Assembly (NCBI GenBank): GCA_028554795.2
Contig: CM068826.1
Coordinates: 103,861,602 to 103,925,601, forward strand
Direction: 5' to 3'
Length of the DNA stretch: 64,000 bases
Origin: Sinohyriopsis cumingii
Taxonomy: Eukaryota > Mollusca > Bivalvia > Unionida > Unionidae
In this document: positions 49,686-57,978 of the stretch, piece after piece
How the letters are laid out: each line of letters opens with the position of its first letter
How positions within the stretch are numbered: position 1 is the stretch's first letter
The notes under the pieces: model-generated
The model's input: only the letters and a program-made list of their open reading frames with translations
The model's database searches: none
Told to the model about the DNA's origin: nothing
Made by a program: the position numbers and the translations under genes

Positions 49686-49691
49686 TAAATA

Positions 49692-49855
49692 ATGAACCAT
49701 GAAATTATCAATGATGTAATTGTTGCTATTAAAAAATTAGAAAAAGACATTTTAATATATCTGATGAACTGAATCCTGAAAAGATTATTTCTGATTTTGA
49801 ATTTTTAGAAGAATTGATGGTGGTTTTACACTTGTGTCGGAATACAAGTTTATAA
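49692..49855 (+). pseudogene. Small hypothetical protein, frameshifted
   Basis: ATG 49692 opens an acidic/hydrophobic frame that, after one single-base loss near 49754, continues to TAA 49853-49855 (about 54 residues). The stop is immediately followed by the ATG of the next small gene (TATAAAATGA), a tightly packed arrangement that supports both being real. No family recognised. Confidence 0.45.
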
Positions 49856-49856
49856 A

Positions 49857-50093
49857 ATGAATTCAGGTGGCGATGTTCCAGTCACTGGCTGCAGTAAAAG
49901 ATGATCAGGTCAAGGAATTCGTCCCTCTGTCTCTGCCGTAGTAGAAAAAATTAGATTGGGGTTATCTCTTGAATACGAGGTAAGGAAAACGATTAATGCT
50001 CGTGTAAGACAATTAAGAAAAATTATGTTAGATCGTGGAACGATCCAAAGTAACTTCGCTATTGATGAAACGACCGAGCATGAGCACGTGTAA
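49857..50093 (+). pseudogene. Small hypothetical protein with one nonsense codon
   Basis: 78-residue frame from ATG 49857 to TAA 50091-50093, with an in-frame TGA at 49902-49904. The second half is basic and helical (V-R-K-T-I-N-A-R-V-R-Q-L-R-K-I), suggesting nucleic-acid binding, followed by an acidic tail. Last plus-strand gene before the convergent inverted repeat. No family recognised. Confidence 0.5.
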
Positions 50094-50099
50094 TATTTT

Positions 50100-50738
50100 A
50101 TTATTATTCTGAATATTTAATTTTTATTCTGAAATATTTTATTTTTCTCAAATATTTTTATTATTCTGAAATATTTTATTTATTCTCAAATAATTTTATT
50201 CTTCTGAATATTTTATTTTTCTGAAAATATTTTTTCCCCATAAAATCTGATCGATTTGTATAACTTTCACTACCTAAATACCCATCTTAATTAACAAACT
50301 GATCGATTTGTATAATTTTGAGTACCAACCACCTCATCAGAATTACAAAATTGATCGATTTGTATAATTTTGAGTATCAACCACCCCATCAATTTCAGAA
50401 TTAAAAAAATATTTCAGAATAATAATATTTTTTTGTATTATTTTTTGCAAAACTGGTCGATTTACATGTTTTTGACTACCTAACTACATATCAGAATTAA
50501 CAAACTGATCGATTTACATGATTTTGAGTATCAACCACCCCATCAATTTCAGAATAAAATAAAATATTTCTGATAAAAATAAAATATTTCAGAATAAATA
50601 AAATATTTCATAATAATAAAATATTTCAGAATAAATAAAATATTTCTGATAAAATAAAATATTTCTGATAAAATATTTCAGAATAAATAAAATATTTCAG
50701 AACAAATAAAATATTTCTGATCAAAGATCATTACGATA
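50100..50738. repeat. AT-rich inverted repeat at convergent gene ends, with internal 52-bp tandem repeat
   Basis: The left arm (about 50100-50235) repeats TTATTCTGAAATATTTTATT. The right arm (about 50540-50725) repeats its complement AATAAAATATTTCAGAATAA. Between them are about five 52-bp copies carrying CTGATCGATTTGTATAATTT. Left-arm genes end at 50093 and right-arm genes at 50745, so this structure sits exactly where transcription from both sides meets. Confidence 0.8.
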
Positions 50739-50744
50739 AAAGTC

Positions 50745-51242
50745 TTACGACTTTACATACAGATTCACAATTAATTCCTCTCCCCTTAGGTCAGTTAAGC
50801 GTCCGAGGTGGTCAGTGAACTTAAAATTTATTCGTGTTAACATATTAGTATGACACAGCAGATAAACAGGATTAGTTGGTTCTTGCATGATTAAACTTCC
50901 AGGGGGAACTTGTGGTGTGAACGTATATAATATATATCCTTGTTGAGCCTGACTTGATTTTCCAAGATCTATTTGATAACTGCCATCGATCACATCACAA
51001 ACTAGATTAACCGCGATTGTTAAGGTTATATTAACGATTCCCGGAGCTACATGTCTAGCGCCTCCGTATGGATCATTATTGTATATAAGAACAGATGCTG
51101 GTGGTAATGTTTCTTTGTACCGTGTAAGTATATCAGTAAAGTTTTCATCGATGATTTTGGTAGTGGATTTTTTTAGTTCGTCTGCGTTATACCCGGAAAT
51201 TTAAAATTTACCAGTGTAGCTTCTGTCAACGAATACGCGTTT
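50745..51242 (-). pseudogene. Structural-type protein (penton/minor-capsid-like C-terminus), one nonsense codon
   Basis: About 165 codons ending L-I-V-N-L-Y-V-K-S at 50745. The last 60 residues (P-G-S-L, N-P-V-Y-L-L, F-T-D-H-L-G-R, D-L-R-G-E-E-L-I-V-N-L) follow a pattern I associate with structural proteins of Polinton and adintovirus type, possibly the minor capsid. An in-frame TAA lies near 51200, and no ATG is visible at the expected start. Assignment to a capsid role is tentative. Confidence 0.5.
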
Positions 51243-51250
51243 AAAAAATG

Positions 51251-51770
51251 TTATTTAGACCTAAATTGATCGTCGTCAACATGATTAATTATTGCCCGAA
51301 TTAATCGCTGGTTAACATATTCCATATCGGACGCGAGCTGATTTAGTATTTCAATGTGTTTTATGATTTCGCTGCGTAAAGTTGTATCAAAAATACGTTC
51401 TTGGAAACTTTGCCGTAGCAGCTGTAGATGTATTAATATGTTCTTTATTTTTTTCTTTAAAGTATTCAATAATTTGACTTAAGTAAACATCAATTTTTCT
51501 TTTTCCTCTTTCTTCTCTTTCTCTTCCAGGAACTAACTCGATAGAAAAATTCCACTGAATAGTATTCTTGTTGAAAAATAAAAGTTCGATGTCCACCGTT
51601 GCATTTTTTATATCAAGTAAATGTTGTTTGTATGATGGGGTAATTTCGTGGTATGATTGCTTATCCGTGACATAATCAGACTTTTTTGGTTCTAGTAAAG
51701 GTGGTGGTATCGGTGGTGGGATTTTAGGCCATCCTAAGACATTTCTGATCGAACTCTGATAAATCTGTTA
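51251..51770 (-). pseudogene. Hypothetical protein, Pro-rich start and helical end, frameshifted
   Basis: From about 51763 a frame with P-P-P-I-P-P-P-L-L-E-P runs through a charged stretch R-E-R-E-E-R-G-K-R-K. After a shift near 51430 it continues as a helical segment (Q-L-L-R-Q-S-F-Q-E-R ... R-L-I-R-A-I-I-N-H-V) to TAA 51251-51253. No start codon in frame. Function unknown. It lies between the two structural-type genes on either side, same strand. Confidence 0.4.
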
Positions 51771-52125
51771 TTGTTATTTTTTATTCTTTCCCGGTGATAT
51801 TCTTTATTCTGCGCTGAAATTCATCGTTGATTTGCTCAATCTGATAACTACCAGTTGGTATTCCAACAACGTTCCGGTCAGGTGTTCCATCCGGTTTGTT
51901 TTTATTAGCAAATACAAGCGAATTATTTGCTGGTGTACCATTAAATGATTTCGATCTGATATTTGGCCAACTATTATATACACGTAATTGTGCTAGTGCA
52001 ATTTCTTTGACTGGAATTGCAGTTGGAAAATTGATGCTAAATTCAGGATTAGTCAAACTTACTGAGATCATCGTGGTCTTGTGTGGGGTTGTGTTTGTCA
52101 CGATCTGCTGGAGTAATTCCGTCAT
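51724..52125 (-). pseudogene. Structural-type protein N-terminal segment, one nonsense codon
   Basis: ATG 52125 opens a frame with S-V-S-L-T-N-P-E-F-S, A-L-A-Q-L-R-V-Y-N-S-W and G-S-Y-Q-I-E-Q-I-N-D, then a TAA at 51781-51783. Beyond it the same frame stays open for 18 codons to TAA 51724. The beta-strand pattern followed by 'Y-Q-I-x-x-I-N' resembles the start of a Polinton-type capsid or penton protein whose end may be represented by 50745-51242. Inference only. Confidence 0.45.
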
Positions 52126-52601
52126 TATTAATATTCGTACCTTTAATACCAGCGCAGTTGTATATTTTAATCATCTCTGAAAACTCGAAATCAGATATAA
52201 TTCCATCACTGAGACTCGCTGATAACAACGAAGATAACTTCTAATATGCAACCGTCGCCGTATGTATTTTATCATGTAATCGGATAATTTTCATTCGTGC
52301 TAGTACATATTTTTTGGCAATAATATTAAGAACACCTGCAATCGTTGTTGTAGCTGAAATACAGATTGTCACAGGTACTGTTGCCATCATTGTCATTGTT
52401 GATAATATCACACCGGTTCCAGCAACAACAGCGGATACTGAATAAACAATCACGTCGACGATAACCAGTCGTCGTCGATATTTTTATTTTTACTGTATAT
52501 TGTTCGACGATATCTTTTAATTTTACTTGCCATTCACGTGCTTGATTGTACCTGTAATGTTGCGATGCAACATCATTTTGAACGTCGACTGGGGTATTCA
52601 T
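52049..52601 (-). pseudogene. Two-helix membrane protein, frameshift and nonsense
   Basis: The ATG 52601 segment is polar (Y-R-Y-N-Q-A-R-E-W). After a shift near 52490 it enters R-R-R-L-V-I-V-D-V-I and two hydrophobic helices rich in Val/Ala/Thr (about 52300-52450), then a basic loop A-K-K-Y-V-L-A-R-M-K. A TAG at 52241-52243 is followed in frame by S-D-G-I-I-S-D-F-E-F, a helical acidic end. The gene then either stops or overlaps the next gene's start. It resembles the small two-helix membrane proteins seen in Polintons. Role unknown. Confidence 0.5.
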
Positions 52602-52608
52602 TATTATT

Positions 52609-53613
52609 TTATGCAGTATGTAATTGAGGTGTTTCAGTTACAAATTCCAGACACCACCAGTAAGATGTTGAGGTTAATGTCTTATCAGCTGCTTCCAGCA
52701 TAAATTCTTCTTCGGTTCCTTTATTTAAAACAACAGACACAACCCCTGAAAACTTATCAGTTGAATGACACCATGGATACGTTGTAAAATATTTCAAATT
52801 TTGCAGCACTGAACACAGACAGCCTGTACACGCCAGTGACTGTTACGGTATATTTGATAGTTTTATTTTGCTGCGACCATGTTGCGAACCCAGATGATAC
52901 CATGTACACGATGTTGGTAATATGCCCGGGAGTTACTCCGGGTGGAATTTTAATCAAACTGGTTTTATTAACGATCTCAGGAATCCCCGCTACGATGTCT
53001 TCTTGTGTTTTTTTAATCGTATCTAACGTTTTTTTTATATCAGATAGTTTTGCGTCAACGGTCAACGGATTACCAAAAAATTCATCTGCGGTTTCCTTAA
53101 GTTTTCTAAAATTTTTACGGAAATTTGTAAACGCGTTTACGTGAACGTCATACTCGGCCCGCAACGTGGATAATTTACCATCTACGGTGTTGTAGTTGGT
53201 GTCAACATAATTTTTTGTTGCGGCATCTTCGTCTGATGTTGTATCTCTTAAAACCACTATTTTATTCCCGTTCATGCTCCCGTCATTGTGTCACCGGTAT
53301 TTTTCACGCGATTAGCAACGCTTCTTGCAATTTCATCTCTGATAGTTGTAAACGATACACTTGAATCCCTGATTTTTCCGCTGTCAGTAAACACAGGGAT
53401 ATTATCCGTGACCGCACCGAGTACTCGTCGAACTATATCATTCCGCCTGATATTGCTAGTTTTTAGTTTACCATATCGATCCTGAAAAATAACAACCTCA
53501 TCTGGGTCAACTCCAGCAAGTTTCATAATATCAGCGAGTTCATCTTTATGATACCCAATGAGTACCGGGTCCTGAATTCGAGTCGAGATCAATAATGCCT
53601 GTTTCGAATTCAT
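52609..53613 (-). pseudogene. Tail-fibre-like virion protein, frameshifted
   Basis: The proposed start is ATG 53613, inside the protease reading frame. N-terminal half: F-Q-D-R-Y-G-K-L-K and V-F-T-D-S-G-K-I-R. Then T-G-D-T-M-T-G-A, and after a short indel at about 53272, M-N-G-N-K-I ... D-A-A-T-K-N-Y-V-D. This hinge sequence is typical of phage tail fibres and of fibre-like proteins in adenovirus-related elements. A helical stretch follows (about 52950-53150), then beta-rich Y-T-V-T-V-T-G-V-Y-R-L-S and, after another shift near 52800, a C-terminal domain ending at 52609. A receptor-binding spike is the likely role, by analogy. At least two frameshifts. Confidence 0.65.
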
Positions 53614-53707
53614 TCGGTTGTTTCGGTAATTGATCTCCCATAAAAACACCTCTGAAGTTTTTTATTTTTATTTGTTTAGCAGCATCAAGTAAATCAAAAT
53701 TTGACAT
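53546..53707 (-). pseudogene. Adenain-type cysteine protease, N-terminal half only
   Basis: Adenovirus-like maturation protease. From ATG 53707: N-F-D-L-L-D-A-A-K, I-K-N-F-R-G-V-F-M, G-I-I-D-L-D and G-P-G-T-H-W-V, the last holding the catalytic His. The frame ends in TAA at 53546 after 53 residues. The second half of the family (acidic/Asn residue, Gln and nucleophile Cys) is not present in any frame downstream; instead the fibre gene runs through. Family members are about 200 residues long. A deletion or recombination joining protease and fibre genes is the simplest reading. Confidence 0.8.
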
Positions 53708-53718
53708 CGGTGTGAAGT

Positions 53719-54198
53719 TTAGATTCCTGGAATCCTCAGACCTTTTCCTAGATAGGTTCCTGGTAATCTTAGGCCTCTCCCCAGGTAAGTTCCTGGTAAT
53801 CTTAGACCAGATCCCTTTTTTATATCCTTTTCCTGTTGCTTTCTTTAGAGCCATTCCAGCAGCTGTTCCAACAGCACCTAACGCGGTTGCTTTTGCGACA
53901 GCTGGAGCGGCAGCAGCTATTAATGCTGGTATTGCTGCAAGAAGTGGAAAATACCACCTGTTTTAACCATATCTTTAATGGCGCTCGGAGAAAGAACAAG
54001 TTGAACTCCAGTTTTTGATTTCAGTGCTTTATTGAAGTGTTTAATTTGATTCTTGGTTAGTGACAGTTTATTTGAACCACCACTAGAAATCTGATCTTGT
54101 TTCAACGTTATTTTTGTTCCGCAGTTTTTTGTTGAATTTGATTGACGTTTTTTCACCTGACCGGGAGTCAGAGTGACATTAACATGACTGTATGCCAT
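53719..54198 (-). pseudogene. Core/minor virion protein, two frameshifts
   Basis: From ATG 54198: V-N-V-T-L-T-P-G-Q, then a basic Lys-rich segment with L-T-K-N-Q-I-K. A shift near 53960 gives an Ala-rich hydrophobic helix (P-L-L-A-A-I-P-A-L-I-A-A-A-A). A shift in an A6 run near 53818 gives repeated G-L-R-L-P-G-T-Y-L-G units ending at TAA 53719. The layout (basic, hydrophobic, Gly-repeat) matches the core or pVI-like proteins next to the capsid gene in Polintons. Probably DNA- or membrane-interacting inside the virion. Confidence 0.6.
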
Positions 54199-54233
54199 TT
54201 TATGATAAATACTTGTCACGCTCCAAATAATGA

Positions 54234-55553
54234 TCATAGATTTTCCACTGGTGCATCAACGACTCTCATTCGACCGCTACCACCCTCAAGTAACATTGCT
54301 TTGTCACTAAGTATAACCGCAATTGCTCTGTAATCAACACCACCACCTGTATTCACGCTGGCTTTAAAGTGTATATCAACGAGAGATTGCTTCGATAAAT
54401 CAAGATGCTCCAGCGAAGAATAATAAATCGGATACAAAGTTCTAAAATCATGTTGTGATATTTGCAAACCGGTATCCACATTTTGATCACGTCCCATGAA
54501 TGTCATCAAACGATGATATACACGTGCTATATGATTTTGTTCATAATTTAGTATTATATTTTCCGTTGGTTCTTGTTGTCCATTTATCCGCAAAGAAACC
54601 TCGGTGACATTTAGTTGGTCAAATATCATATGAAAGCGAGTTTGCGAGTTTAATCGATTATGATTTTGCAGCGCAATAAAAATATGTCGCGGTGCAGAAA
54701 CACCTTGCTGTGATACTATATGCCATGCAAACTGACCGTTAGTATTACTTTGTGCACTATCTGTAGTTGTTGTTAACCACGACAACAGAGACTTACCACC
54801 TGTATCCATGAAAGAAAGCAATATTTATTCTTCTGCGATCATTGAAGTCATTACTGGCATCCACAACGATAGTTCTTTTAGTATTACTTTACCAGTATCA
54901 CCAATAGGTCTCCAGAGAGCATCGTTATCATTACCTTTTCTCACAAGAACAACCGTGTGTCTAGCTCCAAAGATAACTTTTCTAACATTTCTACAAAATC
55001 CGAAGATGTGTGATAATGGAATAGCACACGAAAAATGTCTCCTCCCTGTATTCAACATTGATCGGCGTGTTGCAAATCCCAAGTTGAAATTTGGGTTAGA
55101 AGCATGATATTATAATGATCGCTTTCAGGGTGATCAGAATTATCTTTAACAAACATCATCGTGGGACCTGCTGATCTTGTATAATCGTCAGAGTATCTTG
55201 CCAACCCTATTATTGTTGTAGCAACGTCGACATCTTTCTGAATCGATTCAATCTTTTTTCCATCAATCATATATACGGCGCTATCAAATAGTGCCATAAT
55301 ACCATTGTTGACAAAACCAACCTTTACTGCATATGCGTATTCAGCATCATCCGTTTTTATAATTTCACCTTCTACCTCAATAAAAGCCTCAGCGGGTAGA
55401 AAATATATACTTGTATCATGAACTTGAAGTTCGATACGCCCCTGTTGATTTGGTTGTTTTGCATCATAGGAATAACTGATAATCACGTGCTGATTCATCC
55501 TTACGGACAGGTGCTTCCATATCAAATGCTTCGTCGGATACGCGCTTGAACAT
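54234..55553 (-). pseudogene. Major capsid protein (double jelly roll), frameshifted
   Basis: About 440 codons from ATG 55553, in three or four frames. Recognisable blocks: Y-F-L-P-A-E-A-F-I-E-V-E-G, D-S-A-V-Y-M-I-D-G, I-I-G-L-A-R-Y-S, I-P-L-S-H-I-F-G-F, N-D-N-D-A-L-W-R, L-S-L-W-M-P, Q-N-H-N-R-L-N and L-Y-P-I-Y-Y-S-S-L. These follow the capsid protein of Polintons and adintoviruses. Shifts near 55480, 55090 and 54830 make it non-functional. Flanked by the small basic virion gene (upstream) and the core gene (downstream), the usual neighbourhood. Confidence 0.85.
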
Positions 55554-55585
55554 TTTATTATAATTATTTTCGCTTAACACGAGAA

Positions 55586-56029
55586 TCATCGTGTTTGGGA
55601 GATTCCACTCCCTGATATTAAACTTGAAATATTATTCCTTGGTTCACCTAGCCCTTGATCTGCTAGTGCTGCTGGTCTCTGATTTGCAGCTTGATTTATT
55701 ATTTTACTGACATCTGCGGGCATAATTTCAGTACTTGGTAATTTTACTGGTTGTGATTTTCGTCTTATTAATCGTGCTAGTCTATCTTTGATCGCCGAGA
55801 ACGCCTTACCAGCAACATTGACAATGGCACCAGGAGTTTTTTCACGAACAATATCAATAGCCTTCATCGATAATTGTTTTGCAATAGGCGCTGCTTTTGG
55901 GGCCATCCTTGTAAATAATCCCCGTACAACATCACCAAGTCCATCTCCGTAAAATACCTCGTAGACTGGTAATCGTGAGTTTACTACTCTGACAGGTACA
56001 GATTTACGATGATTATTGTGTACAATCAC
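55586..56029 (-). CDS. Small basic virion protein (adenovirus core pX/pVI-like)
   Basis: 147-residue open frame without breaks. It begins with GTG at 56029, and no ATG is in place, so the start codon may be mutated. Features: V-F-Y-G-D-G-L-G-D-V-V-R-G-L-F, a G-x-G-like site followed by an amphipathic hydrophobic stretch, then a basic helix R-L-A-R-L-I-R-R-K and a Gly/Ser-rich end. This resembles the short membrane-active or core precursor proteins encoded just before the capsid gene in Polintons and adenoviruses. Function by analogy only. Confidence 0.6.
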   Translation of the reverse strand: MIVHNNHRKSVPVRVVNSRLPVYEVFYGDGLGDVVRGLFTRMAPKAAPIAKQLSMKAIDIVREKTPGAIVNVAGKAFSAIKDRLARLIRRKSQPVKLPSTEIMPADVSKIINQAANQRPAALADQGLGEPRNNISSLISGSGISQTR

Positions 56030-56056
56030 TTATTTTAATTACCATTTATCTAACAA

Positions 56057-57264
56057 CTAGTCACTGTAATCATCAACGAGTTCATCGATAAGTTCTCGGT
56101 AAACACTGATATCCATAATACCACCTTGGAATAATCGTTGACAAATATCAGCTGCTTCATTGGTTATTTCTGGTGAGTTATTTCCGGCACGTTTTCCTCC
56201 TATGAGAACTTCTAACCGTGACACGTCATTGATGATATTATCAGGAAAAACAAAATTACTTTCCAAACCACTACCAGTAGCACCAGGTGTATCATCTCCT
56301 GGAGATTGTGGTCGAGCAGTTTGGTGCTGTAGAGGAGGTTGTTGTGTTTGCGAAGGTGGAGGAAGTTGATATGAAGGTTTTTGCTTTTGTAGCCCACTTT
56401 TCAGTTCCTCCTTACTTTTTTTGTATTAATTTACTTATTTCTTGTGTTATTTCCTCCTCTTCTTGTGCCATTTTTCCTCTTTTTTTTAATTTTTTCCAAC
56501 TTTTCTTTTTCTTTTCTTTTCGTTCAAGTTTTTCTTTTCGTTCAAGTTTTTCTTGTAATAATACTCCTTCATTAAAAACGTCATAAAAACTACCTTTAGT
56601 TATCCGGTTTATACCCCTGTTTATTTTATACACCCAGTCAAACCATGTTTTACGATTAGTACTTTTAACATATTCAGGTTTTAAATAATTATATCTGTGT
56701 AGAAAACTTGAAGCAGCAAACACACCAAGATCAATTATATCATCACAAGTATTTAATTCAAATTTTTTTCTTATTGCCTGTATACCATTATTAGTAAATT
56801 TTTCTGTAAAAGTAATATCCTTTTTATGTTCTTCTTCATCCACAGGGTCAGTAACAGTAGGTGGAGGTTGAGGTGGAGGATGAGCTGTAGCTATATCAGT
56901 TGGAAGATTTCGTAAAATTCCTTTTATTTTTTTTAATTCTTCTTGCTATTTTTTCAGTTCTTCCTGCTATTTTTTCAGTTTGTTCTGATGCTTGTTTTAA
57001 CACTGGAAAAATACCCTTTTTCCTCTCCTCATCCTCCTCCTTAATATCTTCCCGATATAGTTTTTTTCAGCAGCCGCTGCAGCTTTTTCAGTAACTGTAG
57101 TGACGGGTTTAAATAGTTTTTTAGTGTCTTCTTCGTACTCAACTTGTGCTTCCTGCTGCGCTCGTAAGTTTTTTCCGAATGAATCTCTAACAGGAAGAAA
57201 ATTTTTTGATTGATTCTAATCGTTCTCGAGCTAGCCTTGCAGTATGAGATTCCGGATGTACCAT
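56057..57264 (-). pseudogene. Long Pro-rich coiled-coil protein, several frameshifts
   Basis: About 400 codons from ATG 57264, immediately inside the right terminal repeat, to stop 56057. In order: H-P-E-S-H-T-A-R-L-A-R-E-R (shift), Q-Q-E-A-Q-V-E-Y-E-E-D and an Ala-rich helix (shift), a Lys-rich stretch, P-P-P-Q-P-P-P, then an open block (56412-56843) with W-F-D-W-V and a long K/E coiled coil. After a shift in an A7 run near 56423 it continues with a Gln/Pro-rich linker and a C-terminal helical domain with K-R-A-G-N-N-S-P-E-I. Probably a virion scaffold or internal protein; the last domain recurs, as I recall, in Polintons. No enzymatic motif. Confidence 0.55.
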
Positions 57265-57286
57265 TATTTATTACAATAATTTTTTT

Positions 57287-57419
57287 AATTAATAGCAGCA
57301 GGAAGGGCGCGACCTCATATATGTAAACAAAGTACATACATTACCATTTTTTTCGTATGATGTTTTGTTTTAAGCAAATTATATTTCAACCAAGTGGTAT
57401 GTTCGCCCTTTCTGCTGCT
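57287..57419 (-). repeat. Polinton right terminal inverted repeat
   Basis: Reverse complement of 41675-41808. Its two ends are inverted copies (AGCAGCAGGAAGGGCG inside, CGCCCTTTCTGCTGCT outside), a better match than in the left copy. Confidence 0.93.
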
Positions 57420-57424
57420 AGCTT
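57420..57424. repeat. Target-site duplication, right (AGCTT)
   Basis: Matches 41670-41674. Confidence 0.7.
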
Positions 57425-57454
57425 CAATGACTTGGGAAAATTTGTTTTTGAAGT

Positions 57455-57978
57455 TCATTTCTCAGTCATTGATGTTCATTTCTCAGTCATTGATGTTCAT
57501 TTCTTAGGCATTGATATTCATTTCTCAGGCATTGATATTCATTTCTCAAGCATTGGTGTTCATTTCTCTGGCATCGATGTTCATTCCTCAAGCATTGATA
57601 ATCTCAGGCATTTCTCAGGCGTTGATATTCATTTCTCAGTCATTAATGTTCATTTCTCAGTCATTGATGTTTGTTTCTCATGCATTGATATTAATTTCTC
57701 AGGTATTGATATTCATTTCTCAAGCATTGGTGTTCATTTCTCTGGCATCGATGTTCATTCCTCAAGCATTGATAATCTCAGGCATTTCTCAGTCATTGAT
57801 GTTCATTTCTCAGTCATCGATGTTCATTCCTCAAGCACTGATAATCTCAGGCATTTCTCAGGCATTGATGTTCATTTCTCAGGCATTAATGTTCATTTCT
57901 AAGGCATTGATGTTAATTTCTCAGGCATTGATATTCATTTCTCAAGCATTGATGTTCATTTCTCAGGCATTGTTCATG
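57455..57978. repeat. 21-bp minisatellite, about 24 copies
   Basis: Unit TTCATTTCTCAGGCATTGAT+G with variants. A larger block including CTGGCATCGATGTTCATTCC and TCAAGCATTGATAATCTCAG recurs about 185 bp apart (57560 and 57740). Opens artefactual frames of I-S-Q-A-L-I-F repeats. Confidence 0.92.

Larger units (their letters stand above)
48191..49690. other. Non-coding stretch inside the Polinton
   Basis: No gene. It holds two tandem arrays, a tRNA-like fragment around 48858-48935 and a long (TA)n tract. Such a large non-coding middle is unusual for a compact element and may have expanded after insertion. Confidence 0.6.
41675..57419. mobile_element. Polinton/Maverick-type element, 15.7 kb, decayed
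   Basis: Bounded by inverted repeats of about 134 bp that start AGCAGCAG and by a 5-bp direct repeat. Contains a retrovirus-like DDE integrase, family B DNA polymerase, A32-like packaging ATPase, adenain-type protease fragment and double-jelly-roll capsid protein, which together are the defining Polinton set. Unusual contents are a helicase and HNH domain joined to the polymerase, a PLA2-type protein, a separate HNH endonuclease and long internal tandem repeats. Left-arm genes run both ways, right-arm genes all minus. Most genes are interrupted, so it is a non-functional integrated copy. Confidence 0.93.
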
